Positions 51,561 through 64,000 of a DNA stretch of 64,000 nucleotides are shown piece after piece. The stretch is from Varroa destructor (taxonomy: Eukaryota; Arthropoda; Arachnida; Mesostigmata; Varroidae): positions 2,080,726 to 2,144,725 of the forward strand of contig NW_019211454.1 in the NCBI RefSeq assembly GCF_002443255.2. The letters are read 5' to 3'. How positions within the stretch are numbered: the stretch's first letter is position 1; every line of letters starts with the position of its first letter. The translations under genes and the position numbers were made by a program. The notes below the pieces were generated by a model. That model had not been told where the DNA came from. It made no database searches and was given only the letters and a program-made list of their open reading frames with translations.

Positions 51561-54017
51561 GCAATAAGTTCGAAATCGACCTCGACTTTCCGACTGAAGG
51601 TCGTCATGAAATGTCCATCATTTGATCACGGATCGACCGAACAAAACTGAAGCACAATACAGCTAAGGCACAGATGGACTAATGATATTGTGAATAGAGT
51701 TGCTGTTACTTCAGAGACTGCCACTTGAGCATCATGCGCTTCGTCATTGTATTGCATTCTCGAGCTGTGACTTTTTCGTTTTAAGTGCATTCCCCAAGGC
51801 AGACCACTTTGAACTTTGAGGAGAAGGTCCTCTGCAAGTTTGCCATTACGATTGCTATTAATGTTACCACCTCTGTAAGCGTTGGCACATATGTAAGTTA
51901 TGTAAATACGAACTGGTGGTAGGTGGCATCGTTCACACGTAGCGTACAGAGTCTTCACTTCAACGTGTAGCCTTCACTGGGTATGATTTGAATGCGGAGA
52001 TAGAAACAATGAACATTCAAACGAAATTCTGTAATCGTTATTAAGGTAAGTCGTGGAAGAAGCCTCTTTAATCTATAAGGACTGTACCGGAGTTGCTGGT
52101 TTTATCAAATATATTTCAATAACTGATGCTTAATTAGCTTGACGTTTTTAACTGCCTATTTCGCTCTCTTCCTTGTGGACTAAGCCATAAGAAAAATGTG
52201 CGTATTTTTTACCGTCAAGTGAACAATTCAATTATCGTTTATGCGAGTCTCTTAAACGCCGCGGTACCGTTGAGGGAGCTGCTACGAGACGCCCATATTC
52301 CACCGTAAAGAGTATAGGTTTGATGATTTATACAGATGTACATATTTGCAGATTGACTGAGAGCTTTGCTAGTCGATCGTTTATAGCATCAACTCTGTCG
52401 GTGCGAGGAGTGCATAAAATGATAGCGTTCACAAGTGGAGTCAGAAGATGGGCCTTTTTTACACGAAAATGTTTCTCCATATAAGTTGGCAGACACTATG
52501 GAGCCCCGATTTTCGCTACTTCATATTCACCTCGTTTGACCTTACTCCCTATCACCGTGTCTTTTTTCGAATAAAAATGTGCCCTCGGATATATTTTCAC
52601 ATGGCATTGTACATTTTTTCTCAGTATATCTCAGCTAAAGTCTGCTGAGGGTAGGGTACAAATGTTTAGGAAAATTGTTACCAGCTTAAATTTTTTGATG
52701 GTATGTTGCAAGTGTTTAAGAATAGTAAAGTAGGTTGATTGTATTCAAACGTAAGAATAGGAGTAAATCTCTATGATGTCTAATGCAAACTAACGAAAAT
52801 CCGGCTACATCTCCGATCAAAGATCTCAATACCACTGTATAGTCATAATTGGACTATATATTATGTTATTAACGGCAGATTCCTATACGGGCAAGCATAT
52901 TGTTAATGCAGTGGTAATTACGATACCCTATAGACCATATGAGTTATATACCTTTATAGGTAATTTTGTACGTACCGCTTGTTGTCCGGTGTGTGTATGT
53001 GTAAACAACTATTATGCAATACAGATAAATTTAAGATATTTGACCAATTTTACTCCAAAACCTTAAATCTTTAGGAATCCATGTGGATTTTCTCATATAT
53101 ATCTCTCTGATTAAGCATGTGAACGTCCTGACGTGTTCTACATCGTAGCTGAAATAAACAGAAGCTTCTAGGACATGCCGCGAAGGCATTGAACTCTAGC
53201 CGTACTTCGAAGTAGATCAGTGTGGTGCGTAAGAAGCTGTTTCACGTATCAACCTGAAGAACAGGTATCTATGAAACCAGTGCGTAACAGACGTATAGTA
53301 TAGAACTAAATCTCATATTTTCCGTTCAGCTTAACTTTAGTGGAACGCATATAAAAATTTAAAGAGCATATTGTCTGGCAGAAAAACCCATGTGCGTGTC
53401 TGTGTTCACGGCGATCAGTTGGCCGCTACCGCCGTCGTTGGCAGTCTTATATGTAGTAGTAGTATAATTAATCTATAGTTCAGATTTTCAGTGGTTGGAG
53501 AACAGCATCCGTTGCGCAGTATTGGCGCCGTTAGAAAGATGCAGCAGCATGTCAAACAAAGGCGCCAGAAAGATTGAGAAGGCTTCCAATATGAGTTAGG
53601 TCAAGTATATAAAAGGCGGAATCTAGTCTTATACGAGGCGATAAGGTCTTATGGTTGGTTGACCATGCTGGAGCAATCGGCAGTAAGTGCTTATATAATA
53701 TCAGGACCAGGGCCATGACATTCACACAACCAGAACCACTTTGTTGTTTACGAAACGCATCGATCCGCGAAAACGCTATTCGTCTGTAAACTAATTCCTC
53801 GAGGTATTCAGAGTATTTTATGGGACTACCGTGATCGGCATGATCGATGTCTGCATACGAGAACATAAAGGATGAATGTGGAAGCTCTACAAAGTTAATA
53901 CCTTTTTCTGAACCTCCCTTAATAATACGAAAAATTCATTTTAAATTCAGCAATCGCTAAGCGTGACCGGGTTTGGAAATTTAATCTACTAAAATACACA
54001 GACGGACACAGAGTGAC

Positions 54018-54374
54018 TTAATTTTTCTCAAGCTCAATCTTCAATAGGGCCTGAATTATGTTAACAGTTAAATGAACATCGGTCCAGAACTTGAACTCAC
54101 TTTTATCTAGCTTTCGTCTACGTATTGCGGGCAAGTTGCTCTCGTAGCACGGAATAGCGGATTAGAAGTTTCCTACCATAAGCTTGTCTTTGTTATTGAC
54201 ATAGCTTTTAGGTAAATATAAAAACATAAGTCCCCGTATAATTTTTAGAAGAACTGTTCGGAATGACATCCCTATCCAAGCTGCATTTGAATGTACCTCT
54301 ATCATGACACATTTCCAGTTGTCGGATCCAATATCCATTGAAATGAACAAGTTTGACATCTTTAGCAATGTCAC
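54018..54374 (-). pseudogene. two consecutive same-frame ORFs split by one stop
   Basis: A 70-codon frame from ATG 54374 ends at TAA (54164-54162), and the same frame continues open for 47 more codons to TAA at 54018. The second part is rich in charged residues (for example RRRKLDKSEFKFW, then IIQALLKIELEKN), unlike low-complexity noise. The arrangement suggests a decayed coding sequence with one nonsense mutation, perhaps of a mobile element, but no domain is recognised. Chance is a real alternative. Confidence 0.18.
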
Positions 54375-57300
54375 AGTTCACGCAAGAAACTTCGTCGCAC
54401 ATTCTCTACAACCGTTGCTACTTCTACTGCTGATATAGCGTATTCGGTCACTGCTTGTGATGTTACTGCTATCTCCGATGATTTTGAGCGGATCAGAGGG
54501 TAACACGCAAGCTTCTTCTCACACCAAGTGCCGCGTGTTGGGCCATCACCAAGTGGGGAGTTCCTTCCATGTCTACATCTTCCGCAGCACCGTGCGTACG
54601 TTTTTCGAATTCGTAGCTCGATGGAATTCAGATAGGTTCCATCATACACTATCCCTACTGGACCTATAGTCTCGTCTAGCCATCCCGCCTGCCTCGCTAT
54701 TCTTGGTCTATGCTCCGAGATTTCTTATTATCGAATGGTGCGTGTTATCATAGAATATTAACCCCTCTCTGTTCCGTTCCCCTCCCCTCCCGTTCTTCGG
54801 GTGCCAGGATTGCCCTTGCCCTGTTGATGGCCTTTCTCCGATTTCTGTCTGAACCTCGTCTTTTTCTAAAAGGTATTCGCAGGCCCGAGCCGTGTTCTAA
54901 GCCCTGTCTTATGCCATCTCTTGGCTTGCGGCTAAAGATATTCCCGTTTTATAACGGGTCTTCAGCACTATTCTGTGCTTGTTTGCGCTCACTCAGCGTC
55001 TGGTTACTCAAGGATAGAGGTAACCAGTCCCCGTCAAAAACGACAATACAGGCTCTCCCATAGTGCTCATTGCGTCTCGCGCCTCCCGTCATCTTTCGTT
55101 AGCTGTCTGCATAGTAGAACTTTATCTTGAAGCCTGGCGATAAAATCTGCTAGTCTAAGCACCAGGTTTAAGGAAAAACCGTCTGCAAGGCCCGCTGGCT
55201 TGCCTTCTATTTTGATTCCTTCTATAAATTTACGGTGCAATCAAAATAACCCTTCTGGGTAACGATTCGAGCCTTTTGACGGTAGGCAATTGTTTTCTCC
55301 AAATCTTGGTAGAATCATACTTTACGTACGCAAATGTATATATACCGAAATTACGTAAATAAACAGTCAGTAGACTGATTTGGCATCTCTATAGGATAAA
55401 AAAAAAATGTTCAAAGTTAGTAATTTGCTTCTGCTATGAATCTTATAGTATGATGATAATGACACATAATCGGTACAGGATAAAAGAAAATTATCTTATG
55501 CTGGTCTACCCTATTATCAATTTAGGCAGAAAACAAGTTTGCAGACATTGCTAAACAGTAAAAACTTTTTCACTTAGTAAGTAAGGCAAGTTTCATCCGG
55601 TAAACAAATCATCGACATAGAAAGGAAGTAATGGCCCGATTCTTAGGGCCGACTGGCTTTTCTTTTACTCTTCGTACGTCTTCGACTTTTTCTCTGTCGC
55701 CCTTTATACGAAATCAGAAGGGGGCGAATAGGGCTGCATAGACGGGTATCGATTTGATGTTTTAGTTTGCAGGTAAATAAATGCGTAGAATGGACGGAAC
55801 GAGTGAACAGACAAGAGAACGATTTTGTAAAATGGTCGATCCGGGGGCCTCCTTTTCTGGACCCTTCAGGACCTTGTTGGCACCGACACCGCTCACTCAG
55901 GCACTGCGGCCGCTGCAAACGACCTTGGACTTAGGCCGCCCAACAGGCGTTATGTCAATATATTGCAGTCTGCGCATGTTGGTGTGACTGCAAGGTAATC
56001 GAATGGCTATATACACAAGTATAAGCGCGCTGGTGACTAGCACCATATATTTATACACAGAGAATACATACGAAGCACGTTGTTGCTATGTGGTTGTGAG
56101 CTTGAATAGATCACATGGTTAGCCATCCTGCTTGCTTAGTTCAGAGTCAGCTTCTACAGAGCGCCCATGGCCGGTCGACTCAGGCATACGGCGAGGTTTA
56201 CCAATCCCTAGTAAGTTGGTCTAAACGACACCCCTGGTACTCAAACCCTTAACGTCCTTCAACTCTGCGAACGCCCTCTCACTTCAGCCCCTATTCCAGC
56301 ATGTTTGGAACTTTACTGCCTTTTTGGCGCTACACATTTATTATAACGCAGAACGATGTATTTTCAAGGCCTGTCCGAGCAATATCAGCTTGATGCATAA
56401 GCTGCGCCACGTTTTCTAGGCTGTGTCTGTCCTATTAACAACTATTGTTGTGGTTCATAACGTGCCGGTTAGACTCTAAAATTGTTATAACTTCTCTAAC
56501 TAGTACTCCGATTATTTTCACTCTGCGTTCGTTACGCTGTTGGCTACGCTATCGCAAAAACTAAGATGTAGAGTATATAACATAATATAAGCATTCATGT
56601 GGAATATGTACCTCTGTAAAACGTACGAGGTATATGACGAGGCTGGCGAGAACGCTCACAAACAATAGAAAATCGATTCCATATAGGTACTATGACAATG
56701 TTGTTGCGTATGCAAAGTTCTCGGTCAGCATCTCGCGTTGTATGTAGATGGATAGATTTCCACTGCTATTGTCGTAGCTTATATTCAGGAATGAACCGCG
56801 TACGAGTACACACTCGTGACAAAAGGGAATAAGCCCGATTTGATTGGGTTTAGGGAACGGGTTCCGTTGTCTACGTGCGTACTGCTAAGCCGTTCATATC
56901 GGTGACTTCTAGCTAGCCTCTCGATACGCTGGTGCCTAGGGCTCTATGGCGATTGTTGCAACGGTGCAAAAGCATCTGGACGGCGAAACGGCTTTACCGC
57001 TAGCAAATTCAGCCTCGCAGACGCCGGTTTCTAACATAAGCACAGACGAGCTATTATCAGTAACTCATTGCACGATATGAGCTCTTCATACAACGTAATA
57101 TCAGCTACCCGGCCAACGATTTAATAGCCGCATAGGTAACACGTAATAGTGACTTGAAGTGATTAGGCGTACATGATAATAACAAGTAAAGTATAATCCA
57201 ATGTCAATACATTATCGTTCTATAACTGTCTAGAACGTGTATGCGTTTCATAACGTAGCTGGCCAAAACGTCTACGGATTAATGAAAAATGTCTACCTCT

Positions 57301-60300
57301 CCTTCGTCCGTATACCTTTTTAACACCCAACGAACGAATGGAGAAAACGGCCGACTTTTGCAAGCCCACTAAGCGCCATTTATATGCATATCACCCCCGT
57401 GACAAATACGGAGCAGTTACCCCAAACACCGCCAAGCTGTACGCACAAGTCTATACGGCGATACCTTGCATCTATGTTGGCGTAGCTTTGCTTCCCTTCG
57501 CCTACCTACGACACACACACACGTTACGAAACATTCAAGTTCAGAAACAGAGTTGATAAGTCGCAAATGGTTGAGTGTAGCTATTTTTCCAACCATTTCT
57601 CTGACTCGTCAAGTTCGTTAAGACACTGGGCCAGTATCAGCGGGGGCGAGGGCAGCCATCCCCCAAGATGGCAGATCTGTCCATCAATAGTTAAATAATA
57701 TAACAGCTTGCTACTGTTGCTGCTACCTTCTACGAACTTATCAGTGCATTTAGCTGTCGAAGCTACGTACACTCTACCCATATATCTCATACTTACTTAT
57801 ATAATCGCATATGGCGCCGCCATCGACCTCAGCTGCAATATAGGGAGGTCTGGCAAATCGCATTTCGATTCGTGCGCCGCTATGTCCGGCATATGCCAGG
57901 ATCTACATATGTGAGATAATTGCAATAGGGAGATACGCAAAGAGCGCTCGTGCTACCAAGGGCTACATTCGTTTAGCAAATGAAAACGTTCCCCATCACA
58001 GGATTATAGACAGTAAGAGAATGGTAAGTTGTCATAACAGTGGTGCAGGTAGGAACACCCAGATTGGTATCGTGACCGCGGACTCATCACGCGATTGAGT
58101 ATCCATCAGTGCTTTTACGAGATACCGGTTCTATCCGCTATCCTTGCCTACTTGTTGAATTGGATTTATCATGGATTATATCTTTTCTCAATGATATAGC
58201 ACTATTAGGTAATAAATAATAGAAATTGTTTAGGATATCACCGCATCATCATGAACGCGGTGCCAACAAAGAATCGTGTTAGCATGTCTAATATTATTTT
58301 TAACTTTTTTTTCCTTTTTCCAAAAAAAATTCTATGTCGTATATGGCGTCTACGTTTATAAGGGAGAGCGACAGACAGCTAAAATCCTACTGACATAATA
58401 AAAAACGTTAAATTAAGATTGCAAGTTATCTTAGTGATTCCAAGTCGAATAAAAGACAGACACTTGTTGTTGGATTAACCGGCCGGCCCGTGGTTCGGAC
58501 AGTAAAGGATTCTGCTGGGTACCTCGTACAAAGGACAAAGTAGATCCCATCTTGGAGTGATTGCTCGAGCGATACTGGCGGAAATGTCGGAAGTAAATTG
58601 TTATTTTGAATGCAATATCTGTTGGAAAAAACCCTCATTATAGAGAAGCTCCGCAGTGGTTGATTTTGTCCATTCAGTAACAGCATTGTTTCCGCTAATT
58701 AATGTTACCTTAAAGGGGCCCGTTGTCCGCCTTTGCTGGTCTATTAAGACTGACTCGGCCTACACTTGTTGACCAACTCATTAAATATGCAGCATTGAAG
58801 TAAATCTACGAAGTAAAAGCCATAAATCCGAGGAGACATCCTAACGATCATGAAAAAGGAAAGTATTACCATAATCAGCGGGTAGGTGTTACCGTAACAA
58901 ATATTCGATTGTAGTTGTCATGATAAATGGATGATTTTTAATAATGGAAGATTAACTGGAACTAATTGGCGGCCGTTTCTATGTTGCCTGGAGTGGGAAC
59001 ACTAACTAAAAGTAACTGCTCTATAATCTTCTTGTATATTTATTAACTGCAGAATTAGCTTTGGAATGCCACTGGGGCTGCCAATTAGCTAGGGGCAGAC
59101 TGAGTCAAAAAGTAGGGGAAAGATGAATGCCATGCTGGCATTTCAATACGTACTCAATAGATAACAATGCTCATAGACAAACGCAAACAACGGGCGTAAC
59201 TGTGATACTGTTGAAGGGTCACAACATCGTTCAGGTATGCTTTAAGAACTTCCAGTCCCTTTTTCCCGCACCCAAAGTTAAAAAAAAAAAAAAAAGAGGA
59301 AAAGGGCACAGCAGTAAACTTGATTCAAAGTTCTTTCTCACAAAGCAACCGTTTGGTAGCGGTCGGTTTAAAATAAACAAATCGAAACTGCAGCATATTC
59401 CTATTTCTTTTACTCCAATAATATGCCAACGCATACATATACACTTACGGATTACCCTGTGACCACTCTAATTAGTTTGGAGCTAATTCGAATCGGTCTT
59501 TTACAGTACCGAATAACAACTCCAGGCATAGGGAACAAATCAATCGGAACTTATAGCCTTGCAGAATCAAGGATTATTATTATTTGTAGAGTGTGAAGTG
59601 GGTAGAACACAAATAAGAGTAAGCTGCACTTCTGTGTAAACGAACCTTTACTTAGAAAATACAGAGGGTCGCAGTAATAAGCTCCACGAATAGCTCTGCT
59701 ACATAGTTGCACCGTCTGCTATTTAGTATTGTTGAAGCCAATTCGAAGCGAAAAGTTATGACGAAAAAAAATCGTGCTGGACGAAGGGGTACAAACCCTC
59801 ATTCAGCTAGAGTACCGCCGCCCGCACATCAGTCGTTCACTGTCTTCGCTCCGTGATGAAGCCTTCTTTTCAGAGTGAATATCAGTTTCTTATAAAATTG
59901 TATATGCCGTTGATAAATATATTATGGGCTTGCCTTGTGACCACAGTTCATCATGGTCGACATCTTACACACTCGGATTTTGTCGAGGCAAGTAAAAGGC
60001 ATACCTAGAGCTATGCTGCAACAGTGACCTAACAAGATTTACTGCTAACAAATTTCCAAAGGCCAAATACCTTTCCTCATCTCTACCTGGGAGAAAACGC
60101 CTTGACAACGAACTACTCGTGCATTATTTGCCAATTCAACGTTCGTTGTAAATGAACAAGCAAGCATAAACAATTTGTCACAGCCATAGACGTTTATTAA
60201 GTAAGCATATATATACCAAACAAATGAAAGCCTATGCTGAAACTTAATTATACTATTATCTGAGTAAATTCGCTCCGACCTTCATTGGATTCTCAGTCCG

Positions 60301-62191
60301 CTTATAAGAGGTACCTAGAAGAATATACAGACTCAGAGTCTCAGATAATGGAAACTTTAGAGGGACATTCATAGATAAATGAGCGATTTTCCTCGCTTTG
60401 AATTATCATTTCAAAACAACAACAGATCGCTCGCCTTCACTACCGCGTCACTAATACATCATACCTCGATAGTGGTGTTATTTTCTTTAAGCCACTTTAC
60501 TAACCATCCTAGGGCAGCTAAAGCTATTACAAAATTCCTCTGTTTAAAAAATATTGCCAGTAAATAGGAGTCGATTAGTAGCGCCGCAGTAAAACGGGAA
60601 TACAGCCGTTAAAAACGATACACGTGAAATTGCAACTCGTGAACTTCTTCGGCAAAACAAGCTGGCAGCCTGAGTGTTAAATCACAAAATTCACAACAGA
60701 CGTATCTGATTGTTACAATTCACAGGATCAGACCTTCAAGAAAACTATACTCTTATCGATATTTACAGACCTATAATTCGTCTCTGAACGAGATCAGAAA
60801 GTAATTGAACTGTCAAAGCCATTGCAACCCGCAAAAGTATAATTCGACAATTTGTAGTAGCAACACTTACCGCTAAACAGCTAACCCAGAGACATTCTCT
60901 TTCTTCTTTGTGTTCCTAGAACGTAGCACAATATAGCGCTAACAAAACAGAGAAAAAAACATTTAACTTCGCGCACCCTTGCAGTAACGACTAGTTCACA
61001 GAACATACCGATATAACAAATAATAACAAAAAAACGCCTGACATAGGCGATCCGAATACTATTTTGTCTTCATAATGACGAAAATATCCTACACAGCGAT
61101 CAATGACCGTGCACGAGAGTAACACTTCACAAAACAATGGTTCGGCAATGGCACCGTGCAGCACTACATACCAGTGCGTTCTAAGCGAAAGAACGTGGGC
61201 GCACTTTAACAACGAACGAACGAACGAGATATGCGCACATATGCCTTCAGCACAACACGGGGCAAGGTCTTAACCGATTATCTTATTACTAATGCTATTG
61301 TATATTTAAGTAAGTAAAAGTTTTCGTAAAGAAAAGGCACTATTACTATTATCAAAGGAGGCACACTGGTTCTTTCAACTTAGGTCACAAAGCACAAGGC
61401 AAAATTCGTGCCAACCCCATGTATTGAAACACTTAGGCATAGATAAACCTAAGATGTTGAGAAATGGTATTAGTTAATAATTCAAGATAGGCGAAATCTG
61501 TATAACGACTATAGGGCATACAGGCGGAGTAACAGGCAGGGTTATTCAATTGATTGATGCTATCGACTGCTTCCTGACAACTATCAGCTGTAATCTGAAA
61601 TTTGTTTTCGAAAAAATAAACCAGGAACTAATGGCGTCGATTAAGCGCAACAGCAGCGTCGGCGTGTTTTCGCATTTGCTTTACTGCGGTGTGGCCTGTC
61701 GCTACGAATATTGCATCACGGGTAGATGTGGCGAGAGGTGGAAGCGCACGTGTAGAGAAAGGAGTGAGGTAAATACAGCACCCACTTGGCTGCTCAACCC
61801 AATAGAAGTGGGTTTTCAACCCCTTAGGAAAGATGGGTGATTTAAGGTAGAAGGCAGCAAAGGAATGGGCAAAGAAAGAATGGTAGAAGAATAGAAGAGG
61901 GGCGGCGCGGATGAGAACGGGCAAATGAAGAGAAGGCAACCGCACGAGCTAGAAGGCACGAACAAACGAGAGAGAAATAGGCTGCAGTTAAGGCAGGCGT
62001 CAAGACCATTGAGCTACTCATATCCCAAAAAAAAGCACGCTTCGAGAAGCTCGGGGAAACTTGGAGACTGCCTGGTAGTCAGGGGAGCAGGCAAGACTGC
62101 TACAGTATAGGGTCACATAGTCACCAATAAAGTTTCCTTCCGACTCTTCTCCTTCCCACGTTTTCTCTATCTCTTTCGTTCTATGTTACAG
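54375..62191. other. non-coding stretch, 54.4-62.2 kb
   Basis: A pyrimidine-rich, GC-richer patch at 54.65-55.1 kb keeps a + frame open for 117 codons. The rest is AT-rich with an A15 run near 59.28 kb and a CGAA repeat near 61.21 kb. From about 61.7 to 62.1 kb the + strand is purine-rich, followed by an AATAAA (62127) and a long pyrimidine tract leading into the GC-rich island at 62.19 kb. Confidence 0.4.
61212..61227. repeat. (CGAA)n short repeat
   Basis: Four CGAA/GAAC units in a row within AT-rich DNA. Confidence 0.85.
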
Positions 62192-62391
62192 AGACGCTAA
62201 GCTACCCCCTTCTGGGTAGAACCAAGACCCTAGCACTGCCTCTGACCTTTGACACCTGCAGGCCGTGGCAGGCTCTGCCAGCAGCAGACCGCGTAGCCGT
62301 GCCACCTAGCCTTGGCCACCAATCAGCCTCCAACAAGGTCACCCAAGACCGTCGTGGTGTCACAGTCTGGTCTTTGGACCTGCACTACTAG
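62192..62391 (+). CDS. candidate terminal exon in a GC-rich island
   Basis: A pyrimidine tract of about 50 bases ends in ATGTTACAG (G at 62191), one of the best acceptor contexts in the window. It is followed by two bases and 65 open codons to TAG (62389-62391). The frame reads TLSYPLLGRTKTLALPLT, later RPWQALPAADRVAVPPSL, ending WSLDLHY. The block is far richer in GC than its surroundings. Two similar short segments (cctttgacacctgcag and tctttggacctgcac) lie about 130 bases apart, which would also suit a repeat element. No family is recognised and no AATAAA follows closely. Confidence 0.25.
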
Positions 62392-64000
62392 CGACCCCTC
62401 ACAAGACTTAGTTTTACCATTATTCGCCTCAGTGGAATCTGTATGTGCTCATATGGTTCGCAGACCAATGTCAACGATATATTGAGTAAGAAGGGTGGAC
62501 CATAAAAATCGACGTCAGAAATTCCCACAACGATGACATTGACGACAGATTTATACAACGAAACGAAAAGAAAAAAGAATATTTTATAGCTTTAGAAAAT
62601 TGGACTATCTCTAAAAGAGTAAATATTCCTTTCGTTCCATTTTCCTCTCCATTCACCCTCGACATGTACTATTGAAAGTATGTTCACTAAACACGTGTAT
62701 CTATCTAAGTGAAATATATTCACGATGACCTGCCGAAGTTGAGCACAACATTTATGGGCAAGTAGATGTAATTCTTCTTCGTTCGATTCTGTGAACAGCG
62801 GGAAGGAAATCGGGGCGCGTGATATATTATAGGTGTTGATATGATGCTCCACGAGCCGTCGCAAATGTAAACTTTCTCGCCTAGTTACCCATAACTTCAG
62901 CCACAGTTACATAATCTTGATAGCGTTGTTGTTCACTGAGCGGCTGCCAGTTCAATAATCTCACGTTTATAATTCGAGAAAAGGGGCACTGGGTCGGTCA
63001 AGTAGGGACAAATAAAAAACAGAATAGATTAGTTATTCGAACCAACTTGTTCATGGGAACAGCTTTTGTGATCATGGAAAAATGAACATTGCATATAACG
63101 AGACAGTGTCGAAGAACAAAGTACTACTATTGCGAGTTCAGTTTCAAATGCTCAAGCGAAGCGCGTGGCGTTCCCGTTTTACTAACAGTTATGTTTGCAC
63201 ACCAAACAGATGAGAGAACAGCAAAAAAGTGGAAGACGTCTGCGTTTTTCTTAAGCGATATGACTTCAAATCGATAGATGCTGTTTTTGATAGCATTAGG
63301 TGTGTCGTGAATTTCGATTTCTAATTATTCGGCTGAGGTAGTTTTCGTGAGCTTTATTAAAATTGAACAAAAAGCCAAACTCGAGGATGTCAATTAGAAT
63401 CTACGGTGAGAAAAAAAAAGCGCTATCTGAGATCATCAACGGTTTGTTTGTAAATGATAAATCGTCTTTTCGAAACCCTAAAACCAAAAATTTTGCTGTG
63501 AAAATACGTTGTAAAGTTTAGAGAGAAGGACCAGCTATCATCACTCCGTACCACCGTACATTACCGCTCGTTCTGGCGTGTCTATTTTAGGCAGGTACTG
63601 TATGTATTCGTTGCGGATAACAGGTTTAATCGTTCGTGGGACGCTACTTAAATCTTTTAAATTTTGATATTTACTGAGAATTGAAATGTTAATAGCACAC
63701 ACGTAATGCCTGAAACGTTGCTGGTTTACTTATTCCCTAGTATCAGCTTTCTGTCTTTTCCTGTTCTTATATTCTTAGACTTTAGCTTTGTAAAATATAA
63801 ATGCAGTCCCAAATATGAGAACCAGCTCGTCTGCTCCAACGCTCTAATTGGTTAGCAGAACGACGCGTTTGTTGAATCCACTTTAGACACAATTCATGTC
63901 ATCGTTCTTGGTACGATTGTACCCTTACAGGGTCTGCAAAATGATCTGCAGAACGGTCGGTCATAACCTCTCGATTCCATAATAAACTCGTACTTACTAA
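62392..64000. other. non-coding right end
   Basis: AT-rich DNA with chance frames of up to 90 codons. No exon, RNA gene or repeat element was recognised. Confidence 0.5.

Larger units (their letters stand above)
44768..54017. other. non-coding stretch, 44.8-54.0 kb
   Basis: No gene could be supported. Purine-rich and GC-richer patches near 48.0-50.4 kb keep several frames open on both strands (for example 49.2-49.6 kb, driven by trinucleotide repetition). A GGCA repeat lies at 51.53 kb. Frames of 110-140 codons at 45.9, 46.4, 48.0, 50.6 and 51.6 kb lack splice and family support. Confidence 0.4.

Noticed and set aside
54710..55063. 117-codon + frame, suspected antisense of a LINE reverse transcriptase
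   Set aside because: The - strand has only a weak GIRQG-like resemblance and no YxDD or other reverse transcriptase motif. Pyrimidine-rich composition explains the open frame.
59763..59842. Possible - strand tRNA around GGGTTTGTACCCC
   Set aside because: Lacks the conserved TTCGA of the T loop and any cloverleaf.
1..64000. CRISPR arrays, bacterial operons, phage or viral genes
   Set aside because: No regularly spaced repeats, no dense collinear coding and no viral hallmark motif. The DNA is clearly eukaryotic.

Overview
The window is nuclear DNA of a eukaryote. Coding sequence is sparse and broken into exons with GT/AG borders, a polyadenylation signal follows one terminal exon, microsatellites are frequent, and there are decayed Tc1 and mariner transposons. 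No bacterial operon structure or ribosome binding sites are visible. Long introns, roughly 40% GC by eye and the transposon types fit an arthropod. A mite is my guess from general character only, not a demonstrated assignment.

Layout. Near the left end (4.43-5.19 kb, + strand) is the longest open frame of the window, a 251-residue terminal exon. It resembles the C-terminal half of mitochondrial transcription factor B2 (TFB2M, rRNA adenine dimethylase superfamily) and has an AATAAA 127 bases after the stop codon. From 13.86 to 7.82 kb on the - strand lie the last two exons of a second gene, separated by a 5.5 kb intron. The join is phase-consistent and gives a low-complexity tail with three PPxY motifs, as in cytoplasmic tails that bind WW-domain ubiquitin ligases. 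The gene's upstream exons were not identified. They may lie further right, where the - strand carries weak exon candidates at 27.0 and 37.7 kb.

Mobile DNA. A Tc1-type transposase fossil lies at 15.25-15.95 kb and a mariner (DD34D) fossil at 44.06-44.77 kb, both on the + strand. Both are recognisable by short ordered motif blocks despite stops and frameshifts, and both have lost catalytic aspartates. A tRNA-like element with an exact B box lies inside the - strand gene's intron at 8.13 kb, and two more degenerate A-box/B-box pairs occur at 22.05 and 37.24 kb.

The rest (most of 16-64 kb) is intergenic or intronic: AT-rich DNA, simple repeats, purine-rich stretches and a few unexplained open frames or GC-rich islands (18.2-18.7, 41.8-42.3, 54.0-54.4, 62.2-62.4 kb). 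I found no RNA gene that I would call functional, no CRISPR array and no clear new biological system.
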